DNA of 64,000 nt, taken from NCBI GenBank assembly GCA_023079485.1, contig CM041083.1:172415480-172479479 (forward strand), in the 5' to 3' direction. Under the pieces are notes generated by a model. It was given only the letters and a program-made list of their open reading frames with translations, was not told where the DNA came from and ran no database searches. The DNA comes from Archilochus colubris (taxonomy: Eukaryota > Chordata > Aves > Apodiformes > Trochilidae). This document shows, in pieces, positions 1-13,085 of this stretch (the stretch's first letter is position 1; each line of letters begins with the position of its first letter). The translations under genes were made by a program, and so were the position numbers.

Positions 1-513
1 CTTGGAAATAGTGATTAAAATATTCAAACCTCTAATCTTGAAGTTCTTAACACGTTACCATAGGAGGAAGTCTTCAGACAGCAGAATGATAGAGTGACTT
101 AAATTATTTTTAGAGCTGAGAATCCCCTATTTTGGCTTTCAGATTATTTATGTATGTGGAGTCCCCGCAGAAATAATCTAGTTCACATCTTCACCACTAT
201 ATTAAATACTTTTCTGTTTTAGTTCTGTTGCTTCTGTTTTTAAAAGCATATGGCAGATTAAGTTCCTGCTTAATTTGTTTTTCCTTTGCTGTTGCAAAAC
301 AAGCCTCAAACTACATATGTTTCATGATCTTTTCCTCTACAAGAAAAAAAAATCCACATTAAAGGCTGTTTAACACCATACATTGTTGTAACTGTTCTCA
401 CTGCTTTCCATATTATACTCTTTCCCTTTCCTTTATCTGTGTTTGGATTTCATGGGGTACAGAGTTGCATCCCTGGCTGCTTCTGTTTTGGTTTGTGTTT
501 TGTTATCTTCTTC

Positions 514-539
514 TTTTTTTTTTTTTTTTTTTTTTTTTT
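514..539. repeat. poly-T tract (26 bp)
   Basis: An uninterrupted run of T follows a short TTC-rich lead-in. It could be a simple mononucleotide repeat or an A-tail of an unrecognised minus-strand insertion. No element is recognisable next to it. Confidence 0.9.
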
Positions 540-892
540 CTTTAATGGGTTTGGGTTTTTCTGTACTTTGGTTCTATTGAATTATCTCCTTTTGGAGATT
601 CATTAAAGTTTTAGTTGACAATTACTCTCCCATCCTTCAGTGACTTTGCATCATTGAAGCGCACCAGAACTGTGTTCACTGGAACCAAGAGAACTCTGTG
701 TATAATGCTGAAGTGTGCCAGCTTATGGAACCTGATTACCAAGCTGTATTTTTTTCAGGATTTATTAGTACTTTTGTGTAGCAACCATCACTGGAAAATA
801 TATAATCAAAGTTATAGGGGACAGCCTGTATGCAAAAAATCTTTTCTTGTAAATTTTTCAACTGTTTGATGGCTATGATTTTTTTAAAAACA

Positions 893-960
893 AGAACACA
901 CACACAAAAAACAACAAACAAACAAACAAACAAAAAAACCCAAAAAAACCCCAAAACACT
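893..960. repeat. A-rich low-complexity tract with CAAA and AAACCC units
   Basis: The tract starts with alternating CA, moves through repeated CAAA units and ends in AAAAAACCC-like units. Related tracts recur near 8848, 25365, 31546, 33428 and 39772, and as the complement near 41511. Confidence 0.85.
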
Positions 961-3900
961 ATGAGGATGTGAGTTTTGAGGCCTCAAGGTTAATAGACCC
1001 TTTCTGTATCTGAGTTAATATTTTTTGGTCAAAGAATGAAGTGTTGTCTTAGTTAAGTGTAAATTATTCTCTTGCATTTGAGATTGGAGTTTTCTCTAAT
1101 GTATTTAAACTGTCTTTGATTGCAGATACATTGAAAGCTTGCTTTGAATTTCCAATAAGCAGCCATCATCCTCAGTAGAAAGTGAGGATTAAAAATTCTT
1201 TGGTATATAGTTACATATACTGTACTGCTTTTATTTAGCAGAAGGAAGCATCAGATCTATTGCACAATTTATACTACCATCCAAATGTATTTATTTTCAT
1301 ATTTGCTGTCTGAAAATAAATGTAGAAATGATTAAAGGCTGTTGTAGTTCATAGTTTTGCTACTTGTCTTCAGTCTGAAAATTCATGGAATGAAGTAGCC
1401 TCATAAAACTTCTCTGAGTAATCCTGCTCTTTTTCTCTAAAATGTCTGTTTTCATTTGTCTAATATGAATCCTGGATTAATTTTGGTCTCTCATATGGTA
1501 GATTCCTCCCAAGATACTTCAGCCAAGATTTCCCCTGTTGAATGAATCTCTTCAGAAGCTGACATTTGGGAGAATTGGATGACATGTGAAAATTGGATTT
1601 GAACTTGGTTAGTCACTGTAGGTTGCTAATATAGTCAGTGGGGAGGAATAACCATATCCGGAAGATGATAACTTTCATGTTTGAGGAAGGTGACTAAAGA
1701 TCTATATGGTTTTGTTTTTTGTTTTTTTTTATGAGGAGAAGAGGTGCAAGTTTCCTGGAGCTATTTGTGTTGAGGTAGGTCCATTTCTCTCTGCAGTCTT
1801 GTCACAAGTGGGCTCAGTTCTGCGTCTCTATGCTCCTCTTTCAGGAAGGTTTGGAACATGAGAGTTATGCCCAAGTAGTGTCCTGGACTCATGCATGTCC
1901 CCTCCTCCCTTGGTCCCTTTCTGTCCCCTCCTCTCTGCTGTGAGAGACTTAATTCCCTGTAAGCCAAGACCTGAATGCCAGAGTCCAAGATCTATGAAGT
2001 CACACTTAGTGCTTACATTCATTTCCTCAGAAGACAGCTATTATACTCTCTCTGGAAGTTGTGACAAAAACCTAATTGCTTTGCAGTGTCGTATTTTTAA
2101 CCACAGCAACTTCACTCTTAAAATATGAGAATCACACACTTAGCAAACAAGGAATCTTAAGTACATCCCCTGCTAGCTGATGCCTGGTTTTTGTCCCCTG
2201 GTGATTAAAAGGTTTGTTTATTTATAACCGGGCAAAGTCCATCTAAACCTCTGCATGTTACAGAATTATGCACTTTATATAAAGTGTCCAGGACAACATT
2301 CTCCAGGAAGAAAAAGACTCAGGTTTACACACCACATCAAATATGGCCTAAGACTAATTTTAGAGGAGAAGATGTATGAGAGAGGATTGTGGCTGTAGAG
2401 ATTGCTCCCACCAAGCCCTTGGTTCAGTACTGAGTGAACCTTCCTGACTTGATCAAATTGATTATGTAGTATTTAGTTTTTCTTCCATCTCAGGTTTGTG
2501 TTATCACACAGTATTTTGATATACAAAGATGCCCAGACTGGCACAAAGCTTGGATGTATAGAGAATTTATCAGGAGAAAAAGGCTTCTTTAAAAGGTGCT
2601 TTTGAGACTCCTAGCATTTTATTACTTTTAATGAAATGCTGTTTTGAATAACTAGAGAACACAGTTCTTCCTTTGGCACTTCTATACTTCATTGTAGGAA
2701 GGTAGAAATTTAAGGTAGAAGTATTAAAGAAACCCATCAGTCTTAAATATTAGGGGATTTTAATCACCAAAGAAGAATATGAGTTATCAGAAACAGTGTC
2801 TGGAAATATGAAATTGATCTTCTAGTCTAGTCTGAAGTCTCTTTACTTTCAAAACCCATGTCTTGCATGTTTCTTAAATCTTCTAAGATCTTCACAAACT
2901 GGAAGTCCAAATTCAGTTACAGCTTGTTGATGTATATTTTTTTCTTAAATGTTACAGGTGTTACAGTTGCTTTGCAGGAAGGGCTTAGGTTTAAAAGGTT
3001 ATTTATAACTAATTATTGTAACCTGCTGCATGGCTGTGGAAGTTCACCAGTAACTTGCTGTTCATAGAACTTACTGGTTGCAGAGGATAGAAACAGACTC
3101 TTATGTCCTGCTTGCTGGGTCTTCTTTTTGTGCTTCAGAAGGGTGAAAGTAGTCAGGACAAGGGCCAAAAGGGCTCTGCCTCAGCTTACAGAGGGGGAGT
3201 CAATTGTAGCTTTGTGACCTTTCTGAAATAAAGTGTTCAGTTGTTAGGCCAGAGGTTGATCATGGCAGCTTTATAATGCTGATGGGTTTTTTTGGTGAAT
3301 GCCCAACTGGTAGCACACACTTACAGACATGTCCAGATATAACTGACAAAAAAATTCTTTCAAGTTCCAGTGACTTGCATCATCATTAGCAAACCTCTTA
3401 ACTGTCTTCCTCATTTAGTTCATCTTGGCTGGGCTTCATAATGTTTGTAAGATTTTATTTTAATTTGAATTTATCACCAAGTATTTTATTGAAAGAAAAT
3501 AGTAGCAAAGCTTTCTAATGATGGCATAAGACTTGGGGGTGTTTGAAATATGTGCTAACTAGCAAACAAATTCTTCCTCTCTTCTCAGCATTAAGATCTT
3601 CACAACAGACTGGAGCTGTGTAGTCTTGCATAGGGATACACCACAGAGTACCTATTTGCCATGAGGTATTGTAGATGGCAACTGCTCCTACAGCTTGCAG
3701 GAACAATGCAGGAACTGTGAAGTATGCACAGTTGAAGTACTGCTGAAAGCATCTTCAGTTTTGAGGCTTGATTGAAACAATTGAAAGGGAGTTTTGATCC
3801 ACAAGTGTTGTGAATGAGGAAAATATTTTTTAAAAATAATTATTTAAATGCAATATCTGAAAAACTGGGACAAATCCTATAAAATAACCTTCCAAACGCC

Positions 3901-4897
3901 TGGCTTTCTTGGAACAATGCCACGTGTAGCACTTTACAGCACTTTTAGATTTTATTTATTGACTTAGAAATGAGGATTTTGATGCTCTCAACATTAAGGT
4001 AGCATCTTTAGCAACTGAGGGGGGAGGAGGGTATTAATTGTAATTTTCTTTTCAGACAGTCTTTGTTAATGACTTAGTTTTCCAAAATTAAACTGGCTGT
4101 CTTCTATCTTTCAGTGCATCTACTTACAGTTTCAATGAAAGTTTACTTCTTGATTCTGTTTAGAACTACAGCAAACAGAAAAATTGACCAGGGAATGTGC
4201 CTACTGAGGGTAGTCCAGGCAAAACTTTAACTTGAAGCTTTAGCTTGTTGTGCAGTACAAGCTCTCTCTCTCATCCAGTTTTGCTTAGCATTTTAAAGCT
4301 GAAGCCCCGTGGACTTCAAAAAAACAAATCATCATGAAATGAGAATAATCTGGTTGAAGTCTTCTGGTTAATGTGTCTAAACACTGGCTGGGACCAGATG
4401 CCTGAGAAAGTTCCAGAGTTCAATGACTGGGCCTCACACTGCTTCCTTCCCTGTAAACAAGGATTAATTTACAACTTTGAAGCACAGATGTTTGTTGCAT
4501 TATCCAGATTCTTTGAAACACTTCTGCTACCCTTATTTTTATACTCTGACTGAGGTAAAGATAGAATAGTAAGTAGCAAATTTTCTGTGTACTATCTGCT
4601 AACTACAGACTGTGTCAGTGCTAATGAAACAGATTGGATTTGCGGTAAATGAGACAAATAAAACATGGCTTAGCCAAGCTGTGAGAACTGAAAATGCAGA
4701 GTAAAAGGGACAAAACAGAAACAAATAGATCAAAAAATGTATGTGTGTATTAATAATAAAGAATGAGGTACATACACTTATGAAATATACACTGATGAAC
4801 ACACATGGACACAAGCAACTCTTGAACATATATCAGTGAACTATATTTTTACAAAACAAGGTTCCAAACAATTATTTTTTTTTTTTCCCAATTCTGG

Positions 4898-4924
4898 TGA
4901 TCAGCTTTCTGATGATCAGCTTTC
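4898..4924. repeat. 12-bp tandem duplication
   Basis: TGATCAGCTTTC occurs twice (4898-4909 and 4913-4924), separated by three bases. It looks like a small local duplication without a recognised function. Confidence 0.8.
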
Positions 4925-6244
4925 ACATGAAGACAAGGGGGAGAAACACATGAAGGCAGTAAGAATTAAAAAATTATAAATAAAATCATTTCATCCACTA
5001 GAACAAAAATAAATCACCATTTCTCAGGTCTCTCCAACTTGTCTTTCTACAAAAAGTAGCAAAAGCTTATTGAAATCTTTGGGTTTTGAATGTCAGTGCC
5101 ACTGAACAGTCTGGTCTTCTTTCCATCTCCTGGTTTCCTATTGCTTCTGGGGAAATTCTGTTGTCTTTGTGCATCTAGCATTGCAGTATCTTGTAGCAGT
5201 GGTTAAAAGAAGAAATCTTTGCTGATTTTGCTGTCTCTGAGCTGCCTTTTAGAAAAATGACACAGTTCCTTCTCTTTCCCTTGAAAATATACATAGGCCT
5301 TAGGAGCATGACACTGAAAAGACAGCTGCTTTCTCTTATTTTCTTTGAGAGGTGCTGCTACTATCTATCCTTGCTGAAACTGGTTGGATTATATGTGTTT
5401 GGTTTTATTTTTGAAATTCCAAACATATAAATTTTTACTGCGGTGTATTCTGTGGCATTTACTTAATTCTCTATAGATTTCCTCTCCAGTCCTTAAACCC
5501 AAGATTTAATAGCCTTTACAGATATTTTCTGTTCTTCATAGATAAGTGTTGGTCTCCAGATAGGCGGCAGATAGATCCCTCTAGGTTATCAGTAAGTATT
5601 AACAGGTGCTATGGTAGGGAGTAGTGTAGTCGTGAGAAATGTATAAATTGGAATTTGCTCAAATTTGGTGGAAAATAGATTTTAGATCTTTAATGATGAA
5701 AACATTGCATAGAGTTCAGTATGCATCAGGCAACGTTCAGTATCTATAGGACACTTGTTTGTAAGGATGGGAAGCCCGTTTTCTTCTGTCGTTCATAATA
5801 AAAATAGGATAGTTTAAAATAAAAAATAAAATTCTAATATTACTTTTCCTTATAAATATCACAAAAATGTTGTGTCCTTAGTCTGTCACAACAGACCGAT
5901 GTTATATAGTAGAGAGTGCAACCTAAAGTTTTGAGAACCTTTTATTGGTTTCCAGACAACATAAGACTTCAGAAGTCTAAAAGAGGTGGAGATGGAAGAA
6001 ATTCTTAAGAAGGATTACTTTATGAAAGAATTAGTTGGAAGTGACATTCTTCACAAGCACAAAATTCTGAAATTGTTTTAAATTGCCTCAGGCTTAAGAC
6101 ACTGTTTTAATTCAGGTTTTATTACTGATGTGTCAGCTGTTCCTATTTAATAATCTTATGCTGTAGCTGTTAAAGAGTTCTCTTGCATTTTTCCATTTAA
6201 TCTGCTTTCTAAATGTTAGTGAGTTTGATTGTGGCAAAGAGCAG

Positions 6245-6460
6245 TTCATAGCCTCATTAGCATTGTTATGATAGGAACAGCAGATTTTGAACACACACTC
6301 CATGAAAAAACGACTTGTGCTGCATTTGTAGCTGACATCACCTTAGCTGGACCACAGATGTGATTCCATCTGGCAGCTCCTGTGTTGCTAATGAATAACA
6401 ATGTTCCACAGTCATGCAGTGTTTCTTGATCAGCAGCTTTTAGGGACATGCAAATACTGC
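6245..6460. promoter_or_regulatory. candidate intronic regulatory patch with octamer
   Basis: This patch contains a perfect POU/octamer motif ATGCAAAT at 6448-6455 and several TAAT/ATTA homeodomain-type cores. CATTAGC and CATTGTTAT blocks recur in opposite orientation about 120 bp apart. Such clustering is common in AT-rich DNA, so enhancer function is only a guess. Confidence 0.15.
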
Positions 6461-7676
6461 TCTACTGGTCCTGCAGACAGGGAAACTCTGGAGTAGGTGA
6501 GGTGAGAAACCCACAAATCCTGGTAAGTCTGCATCAGTGCCACGACAGAGTGAGCATCTTCAGTCTGGATCCACTTTTCCCTGTTAGCTGGACCACTTGT
6601 GGAGCCAGTCTAGATGGAAGGATTTTCCTTGTAACAAAAGACTGTACATGGGTGGGTAAATGTTTTCAATCATAAGATGATACTGTATTTGAATAGTGGG
6701 TACTTTGAGCCTAGAAAGCTTTTAGTTGGTAAAGAATTGCATGATGATCAAACATTAGGAATATGGCTTGAAGTTAAAATGGCAGAAGGTTACTGTCTTG
6801 GAATAAGTAAGCTGTAGGTTTGTAAGGTTTCTTTACATAGGAGTATGTGTGTACATTTGCTTATTAACTTTGAAGCCAACATTTAATCACTAATCTCACG
6901 TTGTTGCATTCCACATGTGAAGTTGTTACAAAGCAGTTTTGTGTAGCTTGTCTGTTTATGGGTTAGGACTCAAAACCAGAGTGATGCATATGTGATATTT
7001 GAAGTAATTTCTCACAGAAGGGAGAGATGCATTTTTTGCCTTATGTACCCTCATCTGTGGGAAGACAGCTCTACCCAGTGGGCCGCTGGCATTGTGGAGA
7101 TTAAAGGCTGCATATGTGAGATTACCAGAAACTGATATTGGTTGTTTTCAAGTCAGCTTTTCAGTTGAGGCTAATAGAGGGAAACCATCTTTGTCAGTCA
7201 TTTGAAATGTCCTAAATATTAATATTGAATAAAATGTATTTCTGGCTATAGTATTAATTAGGGAGACGTATGTAAATTATAGAGCAAAAATAGGAAGCAC
7301 CCTTCTTTTAATGCCTCTTTATGTATGTAATGAATACACAGTGTAACACAGTATTTAAGAAAAAGTGCAATATAATTCAACTGATGATTTCTTTGCTGTA
7401 TATTTTTATTCTCTTAGAACGTGGTGGTTTTTTTCTCCTCCCTCCTTTCTTATCTGCAAACTGAAGTCACGAGCTGCATCATAGATTTTAAGTATAAAGT
7501 CAGAACTTGGTTCATTCCAAGCTAGTATATCCTATCTGGGAATAAGGAGGCTAAATTAAAAATGCAGTTATAAAAAGGTTTATATTTGGAAGCTTTGTTC
7601 TCTTAAACCCAAACCTTCTGTTGACTGACGTTAGATGATCCAGAAGCAGATGCTGCAGCAGCTATTTGTTGATTTA

Positions 7677-7690
7677 GTTGCTATGGTGAC
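7677..7690. promoter_or_regulatory. RFX X-box-like palindrome
   Basis: GTTGCTATGGTGAC closely resembles the palindromic X-box bound by RFX factors (GTTGCCATGGCAAC type) and differs from it at two positions. It lies in a slightly less AT-rich patch of intron. Occupancy cannot be judged from sequence. Confidence 0.3.
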
Positions 7691-10600
7691 ATGATACATT
7701 CGTGTACAGCAGGAAGCTCACTGTACGTTGGCTAATTTGATAGGAAGGAAAGCTTGAGGTAGGTATTGCTGACTATATTGTTAATTGATCCTACCTTTCA
7801 CATCCTGCCTCCACATGCTAAGTGGATGCACAGCTCCAGAGGAAGGTGAAGGGGGATCCTCTGGCGTGGCGTTTGGGCTAAGGTGCCCTGGTAAAAGAAG
7901 GGGGAGGCAGTGCTCAATACATCACTGAAGATTACCTCAGTATTAAGTGAATGGAACGGATTGGAGCAGCCGGAGTGGTGACTTGAATCTTCCTTCATCC
8001 TTTGTCACTGTGGTAGCACCAGTTGAATGAGAGAAATAAAAGGATGCGAGCAACAGTAAGTTAAAGGGCTAAGGCTTTTGAAATGGGTTATGAGATAAAG
8101 CATGTCACTAATTACCATCTTGATTGAAGCTATTAGTGGAGAAAAGTCTGATCTTTCTGAATATGTGCCCTAATGACAGAGCATAAATGTAGCTGTGCCT
8201 GGAAGTTGTGTTGTATTACACTCACCCTTTTTCAGAAATGCACCCTTGTTAAATCTCATTGCAGACGGACTGTTAAAGATACAGTGTACATCTTAGGAAG
8301 GGTTTGGGTATACCCACCGCTTAACAGGTTTAGTTGAGTGGCTTGAAAATTCTTGAAGTCAAAATGACCAAAAGCATTAGCTACAGTGTTTTCCTAAATC
8401 TATAAAATGTTCAAAGATTAACTTACATTTGTCCTTATGGCTAAGAATACTTCTCATCGGTGTTGCTGAGCTAATTTCAGTCGCAGCTTTTTTTAGACAA
8501 ATGACTGCTGTCTTTTTATGTTGATGTATGTTACTACTGCATTAAAATATGATTTTAGTGAAGTCTTTCCATTATTTGTGCTTTTTGCTGACAATCATTT
8601 GCTACTGACTCAGCACAAATATCAAAATGCTAAATATAGGTGTTTTCAGTTTAATAAGAAACAAAAAGAAAACCAAACAACCTCAGCTCTGAAGCTCTTT
8701 TGTAGTAAAACATCTCAGAAGAGAATATTGGTTTTGCTAGAATAGAAATGGATTTTTATTTGATTATCTTTAAATTACGGTTTCAGACATCCAGGGAAAT
8801 GTTGTAGAACGCTTTACCTTCTGGTTTCTAGGAAGTTTGTGTGAAAGAAAAAACCAAAATGCCCTACAACCCCAAAAACCACACACATCCCCAAAACAGT
8901 TTCAGAAGGGGGAAAAAACAGAATTATGCTTTCTAGTAGCACTGTTTTGCTACAGCCTGCAACCTTTCTTGTTATACATGAATAGTCTCTTATTTAGAAA
9001 GTAATTGGGTTATTTAATTTCAGTGTGTTTCATAGTTGTAATAAAACCTACCTTTATTTCTTCAGATTATATATGAATATAGCATTGGATAAAATCAATG
9101 TAACACGTCCTAACTTTTTGCCTTTCCCTTGCTTTTTGCCTTCTTAATTGCTCCCGTTTTTCAGGATTTTAGTGTGAATGCTAGGCTATGAATTGGTTGC
9201 TTCTGCTAAAGGATTGCTTTTTTTCCCATTATGATATATTTAGTGGTAGATTTATCAGCATTCTTGTTATACATATTCAGAGGCTTTTAATTCAGTTGGA
9301 AAATTTGTCCCAGATTTCACTCATTCTGGAAAAATATGTAAATTCAACAAGCGAAACTAAGCTCTTTTAGAGGAATATATCAGGTAACCCGTTCAGTTCC
9401 TCTCTCCTTCAGGAGGAGGTGGGGGTGGCTGGAGAGAGGGAAGGATTCCCAATATCCCTTTACACTGAAATTCAATCCAGTTCCTTTGGTTTTCTTGCCT
9501 TTGTGGCAGTAGATGGTGTTAGCCTGGGGGGAGAACAGAGCACCAGTTCTCACGTGGGCTTATCCTTCAACTTCACACATGACACTAAGGATTTAATGTA
9601 TTTGGGCTTTTTTTAGCCTCAGTCAGGATTTAAAAACTTAGCCTTTTTCTTTGCCACTACAGAAGGCTGATAGTTCTTGATACTGAAGGTTCTATTTGAG
9701 AGCTGAGATGTTTCGGAGAGATAGAAAGAGCTTGATGTCTATAGATTTATACAGATAGATTTATCTTTAAGCAAATACAAAAATATTTCTCGCATGTCCC
9801 AGAAACACTAAAATGAGTTTGTCTTTCAGCTAAGACTTTGCTGGTTAGAAATAAACCTGTAGGTATTAGGAAAACTTAATATTTTTAAAGTATGATGGAT
9901 ATTCAGTAGCTAATAACTTCTGCATACAAAGAAGCTTTTAGGTGTAAAAGCATTTATTTGGGCAACACAATTTTTTACCTGCCACAAAAAATTGAAAAAT
10001 GTGTATGTGAATACCAAACTTGTAAACAAATTCTTACTGCATCAGAATTGAATTTTGGTATTTGTGCTGTCTTAGAAACTCTATTTCAGCCAGTCATGTA
10101 GAAATACAGTATTATTTGAACTGTGGCTGTAAAGTGTATAATACTTAGATCATCCTTATGTGGTATGGTTAAGCTAGGCTGCCTTCCACAAACCTTCAAT
10201 CTGCAGAAATTTCCTCCAACTAGGGTAGGTCTTCAGACCTCTATGGAAGACCGTGGAGTAGATTAGGAACTGTCTTAATTCTGGGTTTGTTTTGTGCCTG
10301 GATGAACGATCATCTAGTATACCTCTAGATGAAGTATATTTAGTCTTCTAAACAATCATTTGTTGTTTAGATATTTTACTTCAGACTAAGTTTAAACTTC
10401 TATAACCTAAACAAATTAAAAATGTTATCTCTGTCTGTATGTTACACTGGCAATAGTATTTTGCTAGTTTCTTCAAATGCAGTCTCTTTTGCCTTACAGA
10501 TCCACTGCATATATGAATTTGATAGAAGTGGCAAAATATTTTTAATGCCCTGTGTTTTGGGTGGCTATATTTTGTGTTTGTGTATTTGGGGAGAGACACT

Positions 10601-11815
10601 TGTTCTTTAGCACTGGAGTTTTATTCAGAGAGCTGCTTTTGCACATATATGTATATAGTGGTGAGCAAAAGAAGAAAAATGTGCCAAACTTCCTAGGAGA
10701 CATCTTTTATTAAGTTTTATTAAGTTTTTAGAGCTCATTGACTTATTTCAGGTTTTACTTAATGTCTTTCTTCCTTCTGTAGGGACATAAACAGTCCCGT
10801 CTTCTACTTGTATTTACAGTCTCTGCCATGGAAAGATGTTGCCTTAAAATGAAGCAACGTTCTGGTAGATCAGTCCTAAACTACTATTTTTTTTTCCCCT
10901 GCTGTGCAAGTTTATCAGGATGAATCCAATTTTTATACTGGTACTTCACAATACTGTCCATAGGTTGTTTGTTTCATCTTGCTTACTCGCCACCCGATCA
11001 AGAACTGTCATTAATTGTGCAATCCTATTTATAATTTTGTTTTGTTTGTTTTGTTTTGTGACTGAGAGCATTGGGAAAACTTTTCCCTGCATATTGTACT
11101 GTAAATATGTATTTGTGGTACCACAAATCTGATGCTGTCTTTCTTCCCATCAGCTTGCTAAAATTAGCTTGAAATTTAGCAATCTGATAATAAATACATC
11201 ACCACTACTGCTAGCAGGACAGAAGTGGAAGCAGAGATACTTGTAGAAGTGTGGATCTTACTGAGAGAATGAGGAGTCATTTCTAATTGTTATTTCAGTG
11301 GAGTTAATGTGCTTTTTTGCCTTAATTATAGAATCATAGATTTGTTTTGATTAGTAAGAAGATGAGCAGATTCTAAGCAGGATTAGCTAACTTGGTGTTT
11401 TAAATTCCATTTTGTCCCTCACTGTGCTCTGTGAATATCTGCACAGATACTCATCTGGCAGAAGTAAATTGTTAATCTGTTTCAAGTATTCTGTACCCAT
11501 AAAGACAAGGATTAGTAAGATATAAATTAAGTTTTTATGATTGCCATTCTGCATTTAAGATACATTGCTGTGACTGGACGGATGTAGTAAGAACCTCTAA
11601 GAATCTTATTTTGGCTTCTGCAGCCTCTGCTTCATGCTGATATAAGTTGCTTATAGACCAAATGTTAACATTTGGCCTTAAGCTTTCCATTTTTTTGGAG
11701 CAGCCCTTTGGATCAAGGTAGTTGTACCTCTGCCTTGCACAGATGTCATTTCTACCTTCTGGGGTTTTTTTTCTTATTCTTTTAAATTTTTTTCTGACTC
11801 CAGCTATTTTTATAA

Positions 11816-11838
11816 TTTTTTTTTTTTTTTTTTTTTTT
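11816..11838. repeat. poly-T tract (23 bp)
   Basis: An uninterrupted T run inside a longer T-rich segment that begins near 11763. There is no recognised element beside it. Confidence 0.9.
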
Positions 11839-12879
11839 GTATTAGAAATAAGCTAAAGACTTCAAACATCCATCTCCTTTCCTGGTCTGCAGAAACATCC
11901 CATAATTTCTGTTGCAGATAGTGAAGAACTTATTGAATAGAAATAAGAAACTTTGAGCAGTCTCCTGTTTGAATATTTATACTGCCTTTTGACTCTTTAG
12001 ATGCAAAATCAGAGTATTTTCTCATCCTACTCAACCTGATGTAGTAATGCTAAATCATACACGAGATCTTCAGCTAAGTTACTGTTAAATTATCATTACA
12101 TCTCTTGAAAGTAGTGTGCCCAAATCAGTGTTACATATTTCCGTGGGATGTGATCATACTACCTGAGCTATAATAATTCAATAATAAATTGGAATTCTTT
12201 GAGGAAAGAAATAATAAAAAAGTCTTATATGGAATCGTAATCTGAGTGTGTTTACCATATCAATCCAGCTCAAATTACGATTGAGGTGAAAAAAGATTTT
12301 CAAAGCTAATTAAGAGCATGTCCTTTAAATAGTCCTTCAAACAAGCAAAGGGCTGTAATGCTTCTTCAAGCTATTAGGCAGTTTTTATATATTTGTAACT
12401 TAAGTGTACCCAAGAATGTTCTGAGAGTCTGAGGTTAAGTGTCATGGAAGAAGTCAGTCCTAGTAAACTGTCTGCCTCTAAAACGAGTGCCTGTGTGCAG
12501 ACTGCCTGGATAAGAGTGTTCTAAGGATGTGTTTCCAGTATTATCTGGGAGAAGATTGCTCTTTGGCCATTGTTGTCATCAGGACTACTGTAACATCATT
12601 CATCATTGCAGGTGATATTCCAGCACCTGGGAATTTTCCTGAGCACTTTGCTAATAGACACGTGGTTTTAGGTACTACTGATGTCACCAAGGGCATGAAG
12701 CAGTTCTAGGAGAGATTAGAAATATTAGTTCCCTCAGTCTGCAGAGGCTGGGGACAAGATGAGAGAAATTCCCAAGGCTTAAAAAAATACTGAAGAAGGT
12801 TGAACTGTTGTTCAACAAATCCCATAGCTCAGGGGATATTTAATTAGTAGGAGATGTTTTTAAAATGGCTAAAAAGTGA

Positions 12880-13085
12880 ACTTCAGGAAGTTGTGGAAGC
12901 AATTCCAAGTGTAAATGAACTCAAAGAGTTTAAGCAAACTCATGGACAGGAGAGCTGTAGAACATGGTCGGGCTCACTTGCTCTTAAGCAGCTTTTCAAC
13001 CAACACATTAGAGACAAAATGCTGGGCTAGATGAATTGCTGACCTGAACTGCTGACCCAGGCCACGAGGTCATTTCTTATGTTTT
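12880..13085 (+). mobile_element. old degraded CR1-like LINE 3' fragment
   Basis: The segment reads like a diverged CR1 3' end in plus orientation. A block resembling the end of the CR1 ORF2 (a 'GG-AAG-TTGTGGAAGC' stretch) is followed by the typical 'GGCTAGATGAA...CTGACC' and 'TTCTTATGTTTT' ending of ancient CR1 subfamilies. No open frame survives. The boundaries are approximate and the left side may extend towards 12725. Confidence 0.5.

Noticed and set aside
11327..11347. ATAGAATCATAGATTTG resembling a CR1 3' end
   Set aside because: Only the octamer-like words match. No CR1 body is found on either side.
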